Below, piece after piece: positions 1-9,062 of a stretch of 64,000 nucleotides of DNA (its first letter is position 1; every line of letters starts with the position of its first letter). This stretch comes from Hyphomicrobium_A sp964493785 (GTDB taxonomy: Bacteria; Pseudomonadota; Alphaproteobacteria; Rhizobiales; Hyphomicrobiaceae), in the NCBI GenBank assembly GCA_964493785.1, contig CAZBPM010000009.1, positions 70,114 through 134,113 on the forward strand, written 5' to 3'. The position numbers and the translations under genes are program-made. The notes under the pieces were generated by a model, which was given only the letters and a program-made list of their open reading frames with translations, had not been told where the DNA came from and searched no databases.

Positions 1-593
1 CGCGCTTGCAGCTTCTGCGGATCAAGCCAGATCCGGATCGCGTATTGGCCCGCGCCGAACACCGAAACGCTGCCGACGCCGTCGAGGCGCGACAACTCGT
101 CGACGATGTTGATCGTCGCGTAGTTCGACAGGAAGAGACTGTCGAAGCGGCCGTCCGGCGACGCCAGCGACACGATCTCCAGTATCGACGTGGACTTCTT
201 GCTGGTCTGGACGCCCTGTTTTTGCACGGCATCGGGCAGCGAGGCGAGCGCACTCGAGACGCGGTTGTCGACGAGGATCTGCGCTTTGTCTCCGTCGGTG
301 CCGATCTTGAACGTCACCGTCAACGTGTACTGTCCGTCGCTTGTCGAAAGCGACGACATGTAAATCATGCCCTCGACGCCGTTGACCTTCTGCTCGATCG
401 GCAGCGCCACCTCGCGGATGACGGTGGATGCCGTGGCGCCCGGATAGCGCGCCGTCACGACCACCGTCGGCGGCGTTACGTCGGGATACTGCGACACCGG
501 CAGGCGCCACAGTGCGACGATGCCGAGGATCACGATCAGCAGTGCAATGACGTTGGCAAGGACCGGCCGGTCGATGAAGAATTTGGCAATCAT
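1..593 (-). CDS. RND efflux permease, AcrB/HAE1 type (partial, C-terminus beyond window)
   Basis: Inner-membrane pump subunit of a tripartite resistance-nodulation-division exporter, which uses proton influx to expel hydrophobic compounds. The reverse-strand frame starts MIAKFFIDRPVLANVIA, the usual HAE1 N-terminus with the first transmembrane helix. It is followed by porter-domain sequence including VSQYPDVTPPTVVV and ARYPGA. About 197 residues are visible and the rest lies left of position 1. Its ATG overlaps the TGA of the upstream membrane fusion gene (ATGA, 590-593), so the two are translationally coupled. The substrate cannot be told from this fragment. Confidence 0.93.
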   Translation of the reverse strand, partial: MIAKFFIDRPVLANVIALLIVILGIVALWRLPVSQYPDVTPPTVVVTARYPGATASTVIREVALPIEQKVNGVEGMIYMSSLSTSDGQYTLTVTFKIGTDGDKAQILVDNRVSSALASLPDAVQKQGVQTSKKSTSILEIVSLASPDGRFDSLFLSNYATINIVDELSRLDGVGSVSVFGAGQYAIRIWLDPQKLQA

Positions 594-1768
594 TTGCCGC
601 CGGCCCCTGCGTTCTGGCTGTCCGAGGCGGCAGCGGCCGCCGTGGTCGTCTTGGGAATGACGGTGTTTCCGGGGAGTGCGCGCATCAGCCCGCCGACGAT
701 AACGCGATCATCCGGCTTGATGCCGCTCTTGATGATGCGCAATCCGCCGTCGACCTGCTCGCCGATCTCCACCACCCGCTGCTCGACCACGTTCTTGTCG
801 TTGACGATGAGCACGTACCGGCCCTCCTGGCTGGTGCCGAGCGCGACATCGGGCACCAGCAGCGATTGAACGTCGAGCTGCTTGGGGATGCGCACGCGCA
901 CGAACAGGCCGGGCGTAAGTACGTTGTCCTTGTTGTCGAACACCGCGCGGCCCGCGAGCGTGCCGGTGCTGGCGTCAACCTCCGGCGCAACGTAGTCCAG
1001 CGTTCCGGTGTGCGGATAGCCCGCCTCCGTCTGCAGGCCGAAGCCGACCGGTATTGGCCCGATGTCCTTCAGCGTCACGCCGGCCTCGCGCATGCGCTCG
1101 CGCACGCTCAGAACCTGCTGCTCGTCGATGTTGAATTTGATGTAGATCGGGTGCTGCTGGACGATCGTCGCCAGCTTCGTCGGCTCGCCCGCACCGACCA
1201 TGGCACCGGGATCAACAAGGCGCGCCGACATGGTGCCGTCGAACGGTGCAACGATGGTCGTGTAGTCGAGGTTGCGCTGCGCCTGAGCCACCTGCCCCTT
1301 TGCCTGCTGCAACGCTGCCAGCGTCGAGTCGCGCTTGGCGCGGGATTCGTCCAACTGCGCCACCGACACGGCCGCGGTCTTGACGAGGTCCTGCTTGCGT
1401 TTCAGGTCGGCGTCCGCCTGCGCCAGCAGCGCCTCCTGCTGCGCCTGCGTCGCCTGCGCGATCTGCAGCTGGATCTCGAAGTCTTCCTTGTCGATCTGGA
1501 ACAGCAGGTCGCCCTTCTTGACCTCCGCGCCGTCCTTGTACGCGACCTTCTCGAGGAAGCCCTGCACGCGCGCGACGAGATCCACGCGGTTGAAAGCGGC
1601 CGTGCTGCCCGTCACGGACATATACAACGTGATCTTGCGTTCCTCGGGCTTGGCGACCGTAACTTCCGCTGCAGGCGGCGGCTGATAGGTGTTGCGGTCG
1701 CCGCAGGCGGCAAGAGCGGCAACGAGGAGCAATGGCGCTAGGCGGAGGGCAGGGTGATGCAATGGCAT
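590..1768 (-). CDS. RND efflux periplasmic adaptor (membrane fusion) lipoprotein
   Basis: HlyD/AcrA-family adaptor that links the inner-membrane RND pump to an outer-membrane channel. The N-terminus is a lipoprotein signal with lipobox LAAC, giving acylated Cys22. Next come the first half of the lipoyl domain (VARVQGFLEKVAYKDG), an alpha-helical hairpin rich in Ala, Gln and Lys (about residues 95-165), the second lipoyl half (DYTTIVAPFDGTMSARLVDPG) and beta-barrel/proximal domains. At 392 residues it has normal family length. It is the first gene of the operon with the permease. No adjacent regulator or TolC-like gene is present. Confidence 0.95.
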   Translation of the reverse strand: MPLHHPALRLAPLLLVAALAACGDRNTYQPPPAAEVTVAKPEERKITLYMSVTGSTAAFNRVDLVARVQGFLEKVAYKDGAEVKKGDLLFQIDKEDFEIQLQIAQATQAQQEALLAQADADLKRKQDLVKTAAVSVAQLDESRAKRDSTLAALQQAKGQVAQAQRNLDYTTIVAPFDGTMSARLVDPGAMVGAGEPTKLATIVQQHPIYIKFNIDEQQVLSVRERMREAGVTLKDIGPIPVGFGLQTEAGYPHTGTLDYVAPEVDASTGTLAGRAVFDNKDNVLTPGLFVRVRIPKQLDVQSLLVPDVALGTSQEGRYVLIVNDKNVVEQRVVEIGEQVDGGLRIIKSGIKPDDRVIVGGLMRALPGNTVIPKTTTAAAAASDSQNAGAGGK

Positions 1769-1967
1769 GGCGACCGTTTCAGCAATTGGCCGGCGTGACG
1801 AGCCGTGAAACAGGAACCTACCCGAGACCGCTAACAGCTTCCTTCAAAGTGCGCCGATTTCGAAAAAATAGATCGTCGCCGCCACTATCGACACGGGCGC
1901 CCCGGCCTGTTGTGCATCCAACGATGTCCCGAGCCGCGCTTGTCGATAGGCTAAAAGGCGGCCATGG

Positions 1968-3161
1968 CTAGCCTGCGCTGGCCGGCCTGTCCGCCTCCGG
2001 CCCGATCAGCGCAATGAACAACGGCAGCCAGAGGAATACGTAGTGCGTGTTGAAGAAGCGCATGGGGTCGGAAAGGTCCGAGCCCATGAAGCCGCCTGCG
2101 AACGTCAGCATCGCCAGCAGGAAGAACCGCTCCTGCCTGCTCTCGAACTTTCGAATGTTGGCAGCGGCGCAGCCCAGGAGGCATGCGAACAGCAGAAAGA
2201 TTACCAGCCCGTAGTTCAGGCCGACGCCCAGGAACCCGTTGTGGGCATGAGGAACGCCCTCGAACCGAAAGCCATAGCCGCTGCCCCATAGCGGATGCTC
2301 GCCGATCTGCTCCAGGCTGTGAACCCAGACGTCCTGCCGCTGAGACCGCCGGCATGCGAATTGGATTGCGGGACACAGATAATGCTTGATGACCGGCTCG
2401 AGCAGCACCGTGCTGCTGACCGCCGCCCACGCGGCGAAGGGCATCGTCACGAACAGCCAGCGCCAGTTGAGGGCGAGCACCACGGGCGTGGCGACGAGCG
2501 CGATGGCAACGGCGATCATCGGACCGCGGCTTCCGCTGAGGAACACGGCGCCGGAAAGCACGGCAATCATCGCGGCAAGGGCGCCCATGACAAGCAGCGT
2601 GCGGTTGGCCGGTCGGTAGATCAGCAGTGTCACCGCGGCCAGCAGGCCCGCCGAGATCGCGCCGGCGCCAAAAATCGGATGTGAGGCACGGCCGAGGAAG
2701 GTCAGCCGTTTTGCCATCCGGCCATCGGAAAGATCCACCGCAACCGCAAGCAGACAGCACGCAACGGCCACGCCGGCGATCAGCCACAGCAATTGCTCGA
2801 ACGGCAGTCGCGTATAAACGTACAGGACCAGGCCGAACAGCCCAACCAGCAGAACGACGCGTGACACGGCAGTCCCGGGAATGGCTTCGGGATCCCCGTA
2901 CGGCGGCAGCATAAGACGGATCACGATCGCAATAAGGAAGACAATCGCGATCGGGCTCACCGTTGGAATGGCGATACCGTCATTACGCGCGCCCTGGGCG
3001 ACCAGCACCCACGAGGCACCGAACGCCGTGAACGCCAGGGCATTGGAAATCCCGCCGTTGAGGAAGTAGACCGCAAAAAGGAAGGCGACGAAAATGACGA
3101 TCGCCGGTTTGATCCTTGCCTGCTCGGCGCCGTCAACAGCGAGAACGTGATTGTTTGCCAT
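1968..3161 (-). CDS. O-antigen ligase/polymerase family membrane protein (Wzy/WaaL-like)
   Basis: Polytopic inner-membrane protein of 397 residues with about ten hydrophobic segments. It has the hallmarks of the O-antigen ligase/polymerase superfamily: an SRGP motif at residues 211-214 and a large periplasmic loop ending in HNGFLGVGLNYG, with the His-Asn pair at 307-308. These proteins join or polymerise undecaprenyl-linked glycans on the periplasmic face. The neighbouring priming transferase on the same strand fits a polysaccharide polymerase role. Ligase and polymerase cannot be separated by sequence alone. Confidence 0.85.
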   Translation of the reverse strand: MANNHVLAVDGAEQARIKPAIVIFVAFLFAVYFLNGGISNALAFTAFGASWVLVAQGARNDGIAIPTVSPIAIVFLIAIVIRLMLPPYGDPEAIPGTAVSRVVLLVGLFGLVLYVYTRLPFEQLLWLIAGVAVACCLLAVAVDLSDGRMAKRLTFLGRASHPIFGAGAISAGLLAAVTLLIYRPANRTLLVMGALAAMIAVLSGAVFLSGSRGPMIAVAIALVATPVVLALNWRWLFVTMPFAAWAAVSSTVLLEPVIKHYLCPAIQFACRRSQRQDVWVHSLEQIGEHPLWGSGYGFRFEGVPHAHNGFLGVGLNYGLVIFLLFACLLGCAAANIRKFESRQERFFLLAMLTFAGGFMGSDLSDPMRFFNTHYVFLWLPLFIALIGPEADRPASAG

Positions 3162-3259
3162 GCCAATATCTGGGTTGACCGGGTCTAGTCATGAAATTGC
3201 AGGATCGAGAATTGCCGAATTTCAAAATGCGCTGAGCCAGCACGAGCGCGGGCACGAGC

Positions 3260-3853
3260 CTAGTTGGCCGAGACGTTCGTGCGGTCCCCCCTGCCGGACC
3301 CCAATACCGTTCTTGCCATCAGCCATATGTCTGACTGCAGCGACATGTTCTGAAGGTATTGCGCATCGAGCTTAGCCAACCGCTGCGGCTCCGACATGTC
3401 AACGCCTTCCACCTGCGCCAAGCCGGTGATGCCGGGCCGAAGCATCTGCAAACCGTACTCTCTGCGAGCCGCTATAAGCTCCTGCTGCGAGGGCAGGCAC
3501 GGCCGAGGACCGACAATGCTCATCTCCCCGCGAATGACATTCCAAAGCTGAGGCAGCTCGTCGAGCTTGGTCCAGCGCAGGAACCGGCCCACGCGCGTCA
3601 CGAAGGCCGCGCTCACCTCATGAGAGGGCTGGTCTCCAATGCCGTTCCGCATCGTCCTCAACTTGTGACAATCGAACTCGTGCTCGTCGCGGCCGACGCG
3701 GCGTTGCGTGAAGATGACCGGTCTACCGGTCTCCGCGTAGACGGCGATCATGCAAACGACGAGAAACGGCGCGCTGACGCATAGCCCTATCGAAGCCAGT
3801 ACGACATCGATCGCTCGCTTGCCTGGGTAGCCATATCCGCGTGCCGTGCGCAT
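3260..3853 (-). CDS. Priming sugar transferase (undecaprenyl-phosphate sugar-1-phosphate transferase)
   Basis: Bacterial sugar transferase of the WcaJ/PglC family, starting surface polysaccharide assembly by moving a sugar-1-phosphate from a nucleotide sugar to undecaprenyl phosphate. It has the N-terminal motif KRAIDVV and one membrane helix (about residues 18-40). The catalytic core follows, with RVGRDEHEF, KLRTM, DELPQLWNVIRGEMSIVGPRP and the C-terminal RPGITGLAQV block. It is 197 residues long, so it is the minimal monotopic PglC-like form without the extra helices of WcaJ. The Wzy-like gene lies about 100 bp downstream on the same strand. Confidence 0.93.
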   Translation of the reverse strand: MRTARGYGYPGKRAIDVVLASIGLCVSAPFLVVCMIAVYAETGRPVIFTQRRVGRDEHEFDCHKLRTMRNGIGDQPSHEVSAAFVTRVGRFLRWTKLDELPQLWNVIRGEMSIVGPRPCLPSQQELIAARREYGLQMLRPGITGLAQVEGVDMSEPQRLAKLDAQYLQNMSLQSDIWLMARTVLGSGRGDRTNVSAN

Positions 3854-4104
3854 TCAACGCCCGCGGGTAACAACGAACACGCGAGTGATCAATTGCTACC
3901 TCGTTCCTGGCGTCCGGAGCTGATCTCGCTCTGGTCCGCACGATCGATCCACCTGTCGCCCACCTTCTACTACGCTTCCACCAGAGGTCCAAGTCCTGCA
4001 TCGGACGGCACAACGTTCATCCGCTGCCGAGAATGCCTGCTTGCTTGACGAGATCGGCGCGCACGCTAAGAACCAGATATCCGCCGCGTGGACAGCATCT
4101 CCCC

Positions 4105-5058
4105 ATGGGAAAAATTCTCGTCACCGGCGCATCCGGTTTCATCGGTGGCCAGTTGCTTCCGCGATTGGCGGCTGCAGGCCATGTGCTGAATGTCACCGGG
4201 CGCAGCGCTAAGGCGAATGTAGCCCCTGATGCCCGGTACTTTGCCGTCGGCGGGCTCGGTCCTCGCACCGAATGGGGCGAGGCGTTGCAAGGTTGCGACA
4301 CCGTGATTCATCTCGCGGCGCAGGTGCCGGCGCGTGGCGTCGCCGACAGCGTTTATGACGAGGTCAACGCCCGTGGGACAGCGCGGCTCGTCGAGCAGGC
4401 ATCGGCGGCAGGCGTGCAGCACTTTGTTTTCATGTCTAGTATATTCGCCGTCGCCGGCAATTCATCCCCCGCCGTCCTCGACGAAAACACCGTGCCCGCG
4501 CCTCAATCTCCATACGGCCGCTCGAAGCTTGCAGCCGAAGGCCACGTCGCAGGCTTCGCCGGCCCCGGACGTACCGCTGTCTCCTTGAGGATTCCCGTCG
4601 TCTACGGCGCGGGAGTCCAAGGCAATTGGCGGCTTTTGCAGCGCGTGGCCGCAATTCCAGCGCCCCTGCCGTTCGCCGCGGTCGACAATCGACGAAGCCT
4701 CATCGCGGTCGACAACGTGGCCGACGCGATCGCGCACTTGGCTGCCCTCCCGGCTGACTGCCGCCGCTCCGGCATCTATGTGCTGTCTGATGGGCCCCCG
4801 GTCAGTCTCGCGCAGATAATCTCCTGGCTCCGGGCAGGGATGGGCGCTTCGCCACGCCTGTTCCCGATGCCCGCCGGCCTGCTGCGCGCCGCGTTGGGTA
4901 CGGTCGGAGCGTCCGGCATCGCCAGCAGTCTACTCGGCGACCTCGAGGTGGACCCGCGGCGTTTTCAAACTGAATTCGGCTGGGCGCCCCCGGTTCGAAC
5001 CGAGGATGCCGTTGCCGCGTCCGGCGCGGCGTTCGCCGCCTCGCGCCGGCGCTCATGA
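4105..5058 (+). CDS. NAD-dependent epimerase/dehydratase family protein
   Basis: Extended short-chain dehydrogenase/reductase, probably acting on a nucleotide sugar. The chosen ATG gives MGKILVTGASGFIGG, placing the Rossmann TGxxGxxG motif at the very N-terminus; the reading frame stays open upstream to 4033 but that stretch has no family character. The active-site pattern is Ser in FMSSIFAV and YGRSK at Tyr137/Lys141. Length is 317 residues. It is the first plus-strand gene after the divergent priming transferase, so a sugar-nucleotide role in the polysaccharide island is likely, but the substrate is unknown. Confidence 0.88.
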   Translation: MGKILVTGASGFIGGQLLPRLAAAGHVLNVTGRSAKANVAPDARYFAVGGLGPRTEWGEALQGCDTVIHLAAQVPARGVADSVYDEVNARGTARLVEQASAAGVQHFVFMSSIFAVAGNSSPAVLDENTVPAPQSPYGRSKLAAEGHVAGFAGPGRTAVSLRIPVVYGAGVQGNWRLLQRVAAIPAPLPFAAVDNRRSLIAVDNVADAIAHLAALPADCRRSGIYVLSDGPPVSLAQIISWLRAGMGASPRLFPMPAGLLRAALGTVGASGIASSLLGDLEVDPRRFQTEFGWAPPVRTEDAVAASGAAFAASRRRS

Positions 5059-5224
5059 CGCGTCGGCAGGGTATTTCCACAACAACAGTAGCATCGTCGC
5101 CGAAATCGCATTGACAGTAGTTCACGCATCACAACGCGAAGCCTAAGGCGGACTTTTTCGGCTCGAGCGGGCTAGACGGCCACCGCTTCTGAACCGCAAG
5201 CTGGGACACGCTATTGGCGCTGCA

Positions 5225-6391
5225 TTGGCGAGGTGCTATCCACCACGCGACTTGCTGCGCGGAGGGGATGTCCGCAGGGAGGTTGCAATCACCAAGCCTG
5301 TTCCGATTACGGCGCGCGGCGTGCGTTACGTATCCACCTTCTGGTGGCTGCTTCGGAACCAGTGGGCTTCCGGGCGCTGGCTGTTCATGGGCGTCATGGT
5401 GTCGGGCCTGGTGCAGCGCCTGGGTGAGATCATCGTCATGATCGCGACGGTGAAGTGCATCTCGTGGTTGTTCAAGCCGCACAGCATTCCAAACATCGTG
5501 CAGACCCTGATCCCCCTCGACCCGCAGGGTGCCGGCTTTCACTCTCTGATGCTCATCATTCCAGCATCATTCGTGATGGTACTGACAATTGGCGGCCTCG
5601 CCTTCGAGAAATTCCAGACGGTGCTCATCACGCGGTGTGCCGATCGCATCGCCACGGCTGAGCTGCAGGCGCGCATGCAGGGGCTGGCACAGAGCGGGAC
5701 CGCTCCTCCCCCCGATCAGGCCCAGCTTCTCGTTGACGGATTCAACGAGTCCCGCAGCAAATTGCTCAAGATCCAGCGCAAATTCATCAATCTGCTCGTT
5801 GCCGGCTGCGCTTTGGCGACGGCGGTTCTGATCGGCGGCGTGATCCAGCCAATGGTCACGGTTCTCGTGGCGTTGGTGGGCTTGCTGTTCGTCATCTTCG
5901 TGATCTGGAACAGGCACTCCAAGACGCCTGTTCTTTCCGCCGAGTCGAAGTTTCGGCGGCAGCGCCATGACGAGCGGTCCGCGGAACTCAAGCAGATGAT
6001 GTTGACCGCTCCCCTGGATGAAACGCGGCAGGGCGCGGTACTGGCTCTGGTCGATACCCAGCACAAGGATGTGCTGGCCGATCATGCCGACGACGAGCGC
6101 CATCAGCGGGCTTCGCGCGTCGTCATGGATATGGCGCAGGCTGCACTGATCCTGCTGTTGATGGGATCGCTTCTGTTCGTGCCTCATGAGGAGGTGAACA
6201 CGCAGCAGGTCGCAATGCTGATGATCCTCGCGCTGATCATGCGCTTTGCGATGTCTCAGATCCGCAACATCTCGCGACTGGCGCTACAGCTCAGCGACGA
6301 CTACGGCAAGCTGGTCGAACTGCGCTCCAAGAAGCCACATTTCCGGCATTGGTCGGCCGACGCTTCTCCGATCCGCACAGCCGCGGAATAA
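5225..6391 (+). CDS. Six-helix membrane protein resembling an ABC exporter transmembrane domain, no ATPase domain
   Basis: I do not recognise a named family. Up to 388 residues contain six hydrophobic helices in three pairs: WLFMGVMVSGLVQRLGEII with SLMLIIPASFVMVLTIGG, INLLVAGCALATAVLIGG with VTVLVALVGLLFVIFVIW, and AALILLLMGSLLFV with VAMLMILALIMRFAMSQI. Long polar stretches separate the pairs. This is the layout of a type IV (exporter) ABC transmembrane domain, ending near DDYGKLVELRSKK. No Walker A, LSGGQ or Walker B motif follows and no ATPase gene is adjacent. The start is uncertain: 5225 is TTG and later in-frame TTG/GTG codons exist. Confidence 0.7.
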   Translation: MARCYPPRDLLRGGDVRREVAITKPVPITARGVRYVSTFWWLLRNQWASGRWLFMGVMVSGLVQRLGEIIVMIATVKCISWLFKPHSIPNIVQTLIPLDPQGAGFHSLMLIIPASFVMVLTIGGLAFEKFQTVLITRCADRIATAELQARMQGLAQSGTAPPPDQAQLLVDGFNESRSKLLKIQRKFINLLVAGCALATAVLIGGVIQPMVTVLVALVGLLFVIFVIWNRHSKTPVLSAESKFRRQRHDERSAELKQMMLTAPLDETRQGAVLALVDTQHKDVLADHADDERHQRASRVVMDMAQAALILLLMGSLLFVPHEEVNTQQVAMLMILALIMRFAMSQIRNISRLALQLSDDYGKLVELRSKKPHFRHWSADASPIRTAAE

Positions 6392-6419
6392 TCCTCATCG
6401 CTCGACGGCAGGACGAGAA

Positions 6420-6437
6420 AGGCACGAGTTTGTGCCT
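6420..6437. other. Hairpin in intergenic region
   Basis: Perfect 6-bp stem AGGCAC/GTGCCT with a six-base loop, about 30 bp after the stop of the six-helix membrane protein. No U-tract follows, so it is at most a weak terminator or an mRNA-stabilising 3' structure. Confidence 0.35.
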
Positions 6438-6553
6438 CCCTGACGGGGACGCTTGGCCTGTAGCTGGGCGGACACACTCCGGCTCCGTCCCCTGAAAAGG
6501 CACGCTCGGCGACCGTTCCCTCTTCTACCGTTTCGTATGTTTGTCAATCTAAG

Positions 6554-6577
6554 CGTGCATCGCGCACACAATGCACG
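6554..6577. repeat. Inverted repeat CGTGCAT/ATGCACG upstream of the KpsS-like gene
   Basis: Perfect 7-bp arms separated by 10 bp, ending nine bases before the GTG at 6586. It may be an operator or an mRNA hairpin controlling the downstream capsule-type gene. No regulator gene is adjacent. Confidence 0.35.
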
Positions 6578-6585
6578 GTTAAGGC

Positions 6586-8127
6586 GTGCTGCAATTAGAT
6601 TGCCGCCATAGGAAGAGTGCATTGCTACAGAAATTGGCTTCCAACATTTTCACCGTTTCAAATATCACTGATCCGCTCCGGGGCATTCGCCTCCTCACGG
6701 CCTACCGAGTGAAAAAGCGGTTCGACGCCGCGAGGCGGGATGGGCGCTTCGATGAGGCGATCGAATTCGGCTGGGAGCTTTTGGATCTCGGGTTCGGACA
6801 CAGATCCAGCTTCGCGCTCACACTGGCAACATTGGCCGAGCGGATCAATGACGACCGGAGCGCACGCGCGGCGCTTCTGCGAGCCTTCGCGGAGGCCGAT
6901 AGGGCGGAAAGCGACAGGGCCTACCTCATAAGAAACTGGGCGACGTTGAACTCGTTCTGGCTCAAGTGCTTCGACCCGGCATCGGCTCATCGCGTTGTTA
7001 GGAAGGCAGCCGCGCTCGGCGCGGACGGAGCGTCCACCGCGATCGAGCAATACGCGGCAGCCGAACGCCTGGATCAGCAACTCTACGCCGACGTGGTTGC
7101 GGCCGGCGGCGCGCTACGAAGATACGCGGACGGCGGCAGTTATCTTGGGGACGAGACCGGCTCGAGCGTCGCCGTGCTGCTTCCCGCCTGCATGTTCTCC
7201 CAACGCCGTCCGGACTTCCGCGTTCACCTGAAACGCGTCATGTCCCTGACGCTTAAATCCCTCCGCGAGGCCAACCAGAAATACGTTCCGCTGTGGAGAC
7301 TGGGCGTCCACGGGACGCCCGGTCTGCCGGCAGGCCAACGCTACATCGCCTACCACACCATTGATGACGGCGAGAACGGCTTGCACTGGAAGGAACTGGA
7401 TCAGCCCTACCTATTCCGTTTTGATAGTCGGGGTTACTCAGGCTGGTCGGAGCTGGCTTCTTGGAAATGGAGCGATCTGCCGCTCGACGCCATCGATCCC
7501 CACGCAGCGAGGGCGTACATCGAGAGCTACCGGCACGAAACCGCGTCGCGCAATTCGTCAAAATATGAGCAGCTCAGCCTCGAAGAGGGCGAGCAGCTTC
7601 CCCCGAAGTATGTGTTCGTCGCCTTGCAGTTGCTCGACGACACGGTGCAGCACCTGGGAAACCTGTCGTGCCTGGAAATGCTGGCTGATGTCGCTTCAAC
7701 GTGCAGAAGGCGCCGGATCTCACTGGTGGTGAAGCGCCACCCATTGTGCAAATCAAAGAAGGTTCGCGCGTTCCTGGCCAATGGCTCGGCCGCCGGCGAC
7801 TTCATCACGTCGCGAGCATCGATCCATCGGCTGCTGCGCGATGCGATTGCCGTCTGCACCGTCAATTCAAGCGTTGGCGCCGAGGCACTCGCCTATCGCA
7901 AGCCCATCTACGTGTTCGGCAAGGCCGACTATCAGCACGCGTGTTTCAGGATTTCGGAGCCGGGAGAATTCTCGGCGCGCTTCGTCGAAGACAAGCTCCC
8001 TTTGAGCGAAGACGACTTCGACCGGTTCAACTACTTCTATCGGACACACAATGTCGTCGATGCCAGAAGTGACGGCGCCTTCGACATGGTCAAGTCATGC
8101 GTTGCGTCACATCTTTCGCAGGGCTGA
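6586..8127 (+). CDS. Capsule polysaccharide biosynthesis-like protein (KpsS/KpsC-related)
   Basis: The C-terminal half carries motifs of the capsule synthesis GT-B-like family (KpsS/KpsC, Pfam Capsule_synth): YVFVALQLLDD, LVVKRHPLCKSK and TVNSSVGAEALAYRKPIYVFG. In characterised members this domain adds beta-linked Kdo to a lipid anchor. The N-terminal 200 residues are unlike the family core and look alpha-helical, with repeat-like helices (FDEAIEFGWELLDLG). Length is 513 residues from the GTG at 6586. The true start may be slightly downstream, because residues 1-15 look non-coding. Its position beside the six-helix membrane protein suggests polysaccharide export or anchoring. Confidence 0.75.
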   Translation: MLQLDCRHRKSALLQKLASNIFTVSNITDPLRGIRLLTAYRVKKRFDAARRDGRFDEAIEFGWELLDLGFGHRSSFALTLATLAERINDDRSARAALLRAFAEADRAESDRAYLIRNWATLNSFWLKCFDPASAHRVVRKAAALGADGASTAIEQYAAAERLDQQLYADVVAAGGALRRYADGGSYLGDETGSSVAVLLPACMFSQRRPDFRVHLKRVMSLTLKSLREANQKYVPLWRLGVHGTPGLPAGQRYIAYHTIDDGENGLHWKELDQPYLFRFDSRGYSGWSELASWKWSDLPLDAIDPHAARAYIESYRHETASRNSSKYEQLSLEEGEQLPPKYVFVALQLLDDTVQHLGNLSCLEMLADVASTCRRRRISLVVKRHPLCKSKKVRAFLANGSAAGDFITSRASIHRLLRDAIAVCTVNSSVGAEALAYRKPIYVFGKADYQHACFRISEPGEFSARFVEDKLPLSEDDFDRFNYFYRTHNVVDARSDGAFDMVKSCVASHLSQG

Positions 8128-8171
8128 ACGGCGCCGGCTGGCGCGCGGTAATTGCGGCCGCGACCGTCAAC

Positions 8172-9062
8172 TCACGGGCCGACGCCGCGCTCGCCGAGCA
8201 CAACGCGCGTGAGCTGGTCCATCGTCAGCACCGGCACGCCTGCGTTCCACGCCTCGCGCAGTGTATGCACCGCTTTGCGCAATCCATAGCGGAACGAGAG
8301 GAGCACGAATCTCGCCATCGTCGGCCCGCGCACATGCGGTATCCGCTCCGCCAGATAGACGTTCTGCTCGATCGCAATCTTTAGCCGGGCGTCGAAGATC
8401 TCTTCGGAGCGGCTGGTCGTCAGTGACCCCTTCCCCTGCGTGACGCAGTAGATCGTTTCCGGGCTGACGGCGATGCTGCGCGCGAGATGGCCGGTCTTGA
8501 GCGAGAACATCACATCGTTGGAGGCGATCACCTCCGAGAACGCGATGTCATGGCGCAGGACGAGCTCCCGCTGGATCATTTTGCTCCACGGCACCACGAA
8601 ACGGAACCTGATGGCGGGGTCCCGGCGATCAAGAAACAGCCGCGCAACGTGAGCATACCGCACGTGGCGCGTTCCGGGTTGCGATGTTCCGGCCACGACG
8701 CTGTCTGGAACGAAGTAGACGATTTCGTGTGGGCTGTTGGCGTGTTTTGCGATGGTGTCGAATGCGCCAGGTAAGAAGCAATCGTCGGCGTCGGCGAACA
8801 ACAGCCACTTTCCGCGCGCGTGAGCGAGACCTTCGTTTCTGGCCGCGCCGGCACCCTTTGCACCGTCCCGGGTCGTCAGGAATAGGGCGGCTGGATACTT
8901 GCGCTTCAACGCATCCAAGGCAGCAGCATCGCCGCTGTGATCATCCACAACGACAACCTGAATGTTCGGCCTGTCGAGTGGGATAGTGGAGAGCAGTCTG
9001 TCGAGCGTCGGGAACGAGCGAAAATGAGGGATGACTACGGTGAAATCGTATCGATGCCTCAT
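8172..9062 (-). CDS. Glycosyltransferase family 2
   Basis: Inverting GT-A fold glycosyltransferase using a nucleotide sugar, likely building the surface polysaccharide. The start MRHRYDFTVVIPHFR is preceded by a CGGGGGT Shine-Dalgarno, so I prefer 9062 to the upstream in-frame start at 9119. Motifs seen are VVIPHFRSFPTLDRLL, VVVVDDHSGD, GAGAARNEGLAHARGKWLLFADADD (metal-binding DxD within FADADD) and a later WSKMIQRELV segment typical of GT2 acceptor regions. Length is 296 residues with no membrane helix. The GT4 gene is upstream on the same strand, 360 bp away. Confidence 0.9.
   Translation of the reverse strand: MRHRYDFTVVIPHFRSFPTLDRLLSTIPLDRPNIQVVVVDDHSGDAAALDALKRKYPAALFLTTRDGAKGAGAARNEGLAHARGKWLLFADADDCFLPGAFDTIAKHANSPHEIVYFVPDSVVAGTSQPGTRHVRYAHVARLFLDRRDPAIRFRFVVPWSKMIQRELVLRHDIAFSEVIASNDVMFSLKTGHLARSIAVSPETIYCVTQGKGSLTTSRSEEIFDARLKIAIEQNVYLAERIPHVRGPTMARFVLLSFRYGLRKAVHTLREAWNAGVPVLTMDQLTRVVLGERGVGP

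Noticed and set aside
4033..4104. In-frame extension of the epimerase-like gene
   Set aside because: The Rossmann motif should be at the N-terminus, and the extension is Arg/Pro rich; the ATG at 4105 fits better.
4980..5000. GGTTCGAACC resembling a tRNA T-arm
   Set aside because: It lies inside the epimerase-like coding sequence and no acceptor or anticodon arms fold around it.
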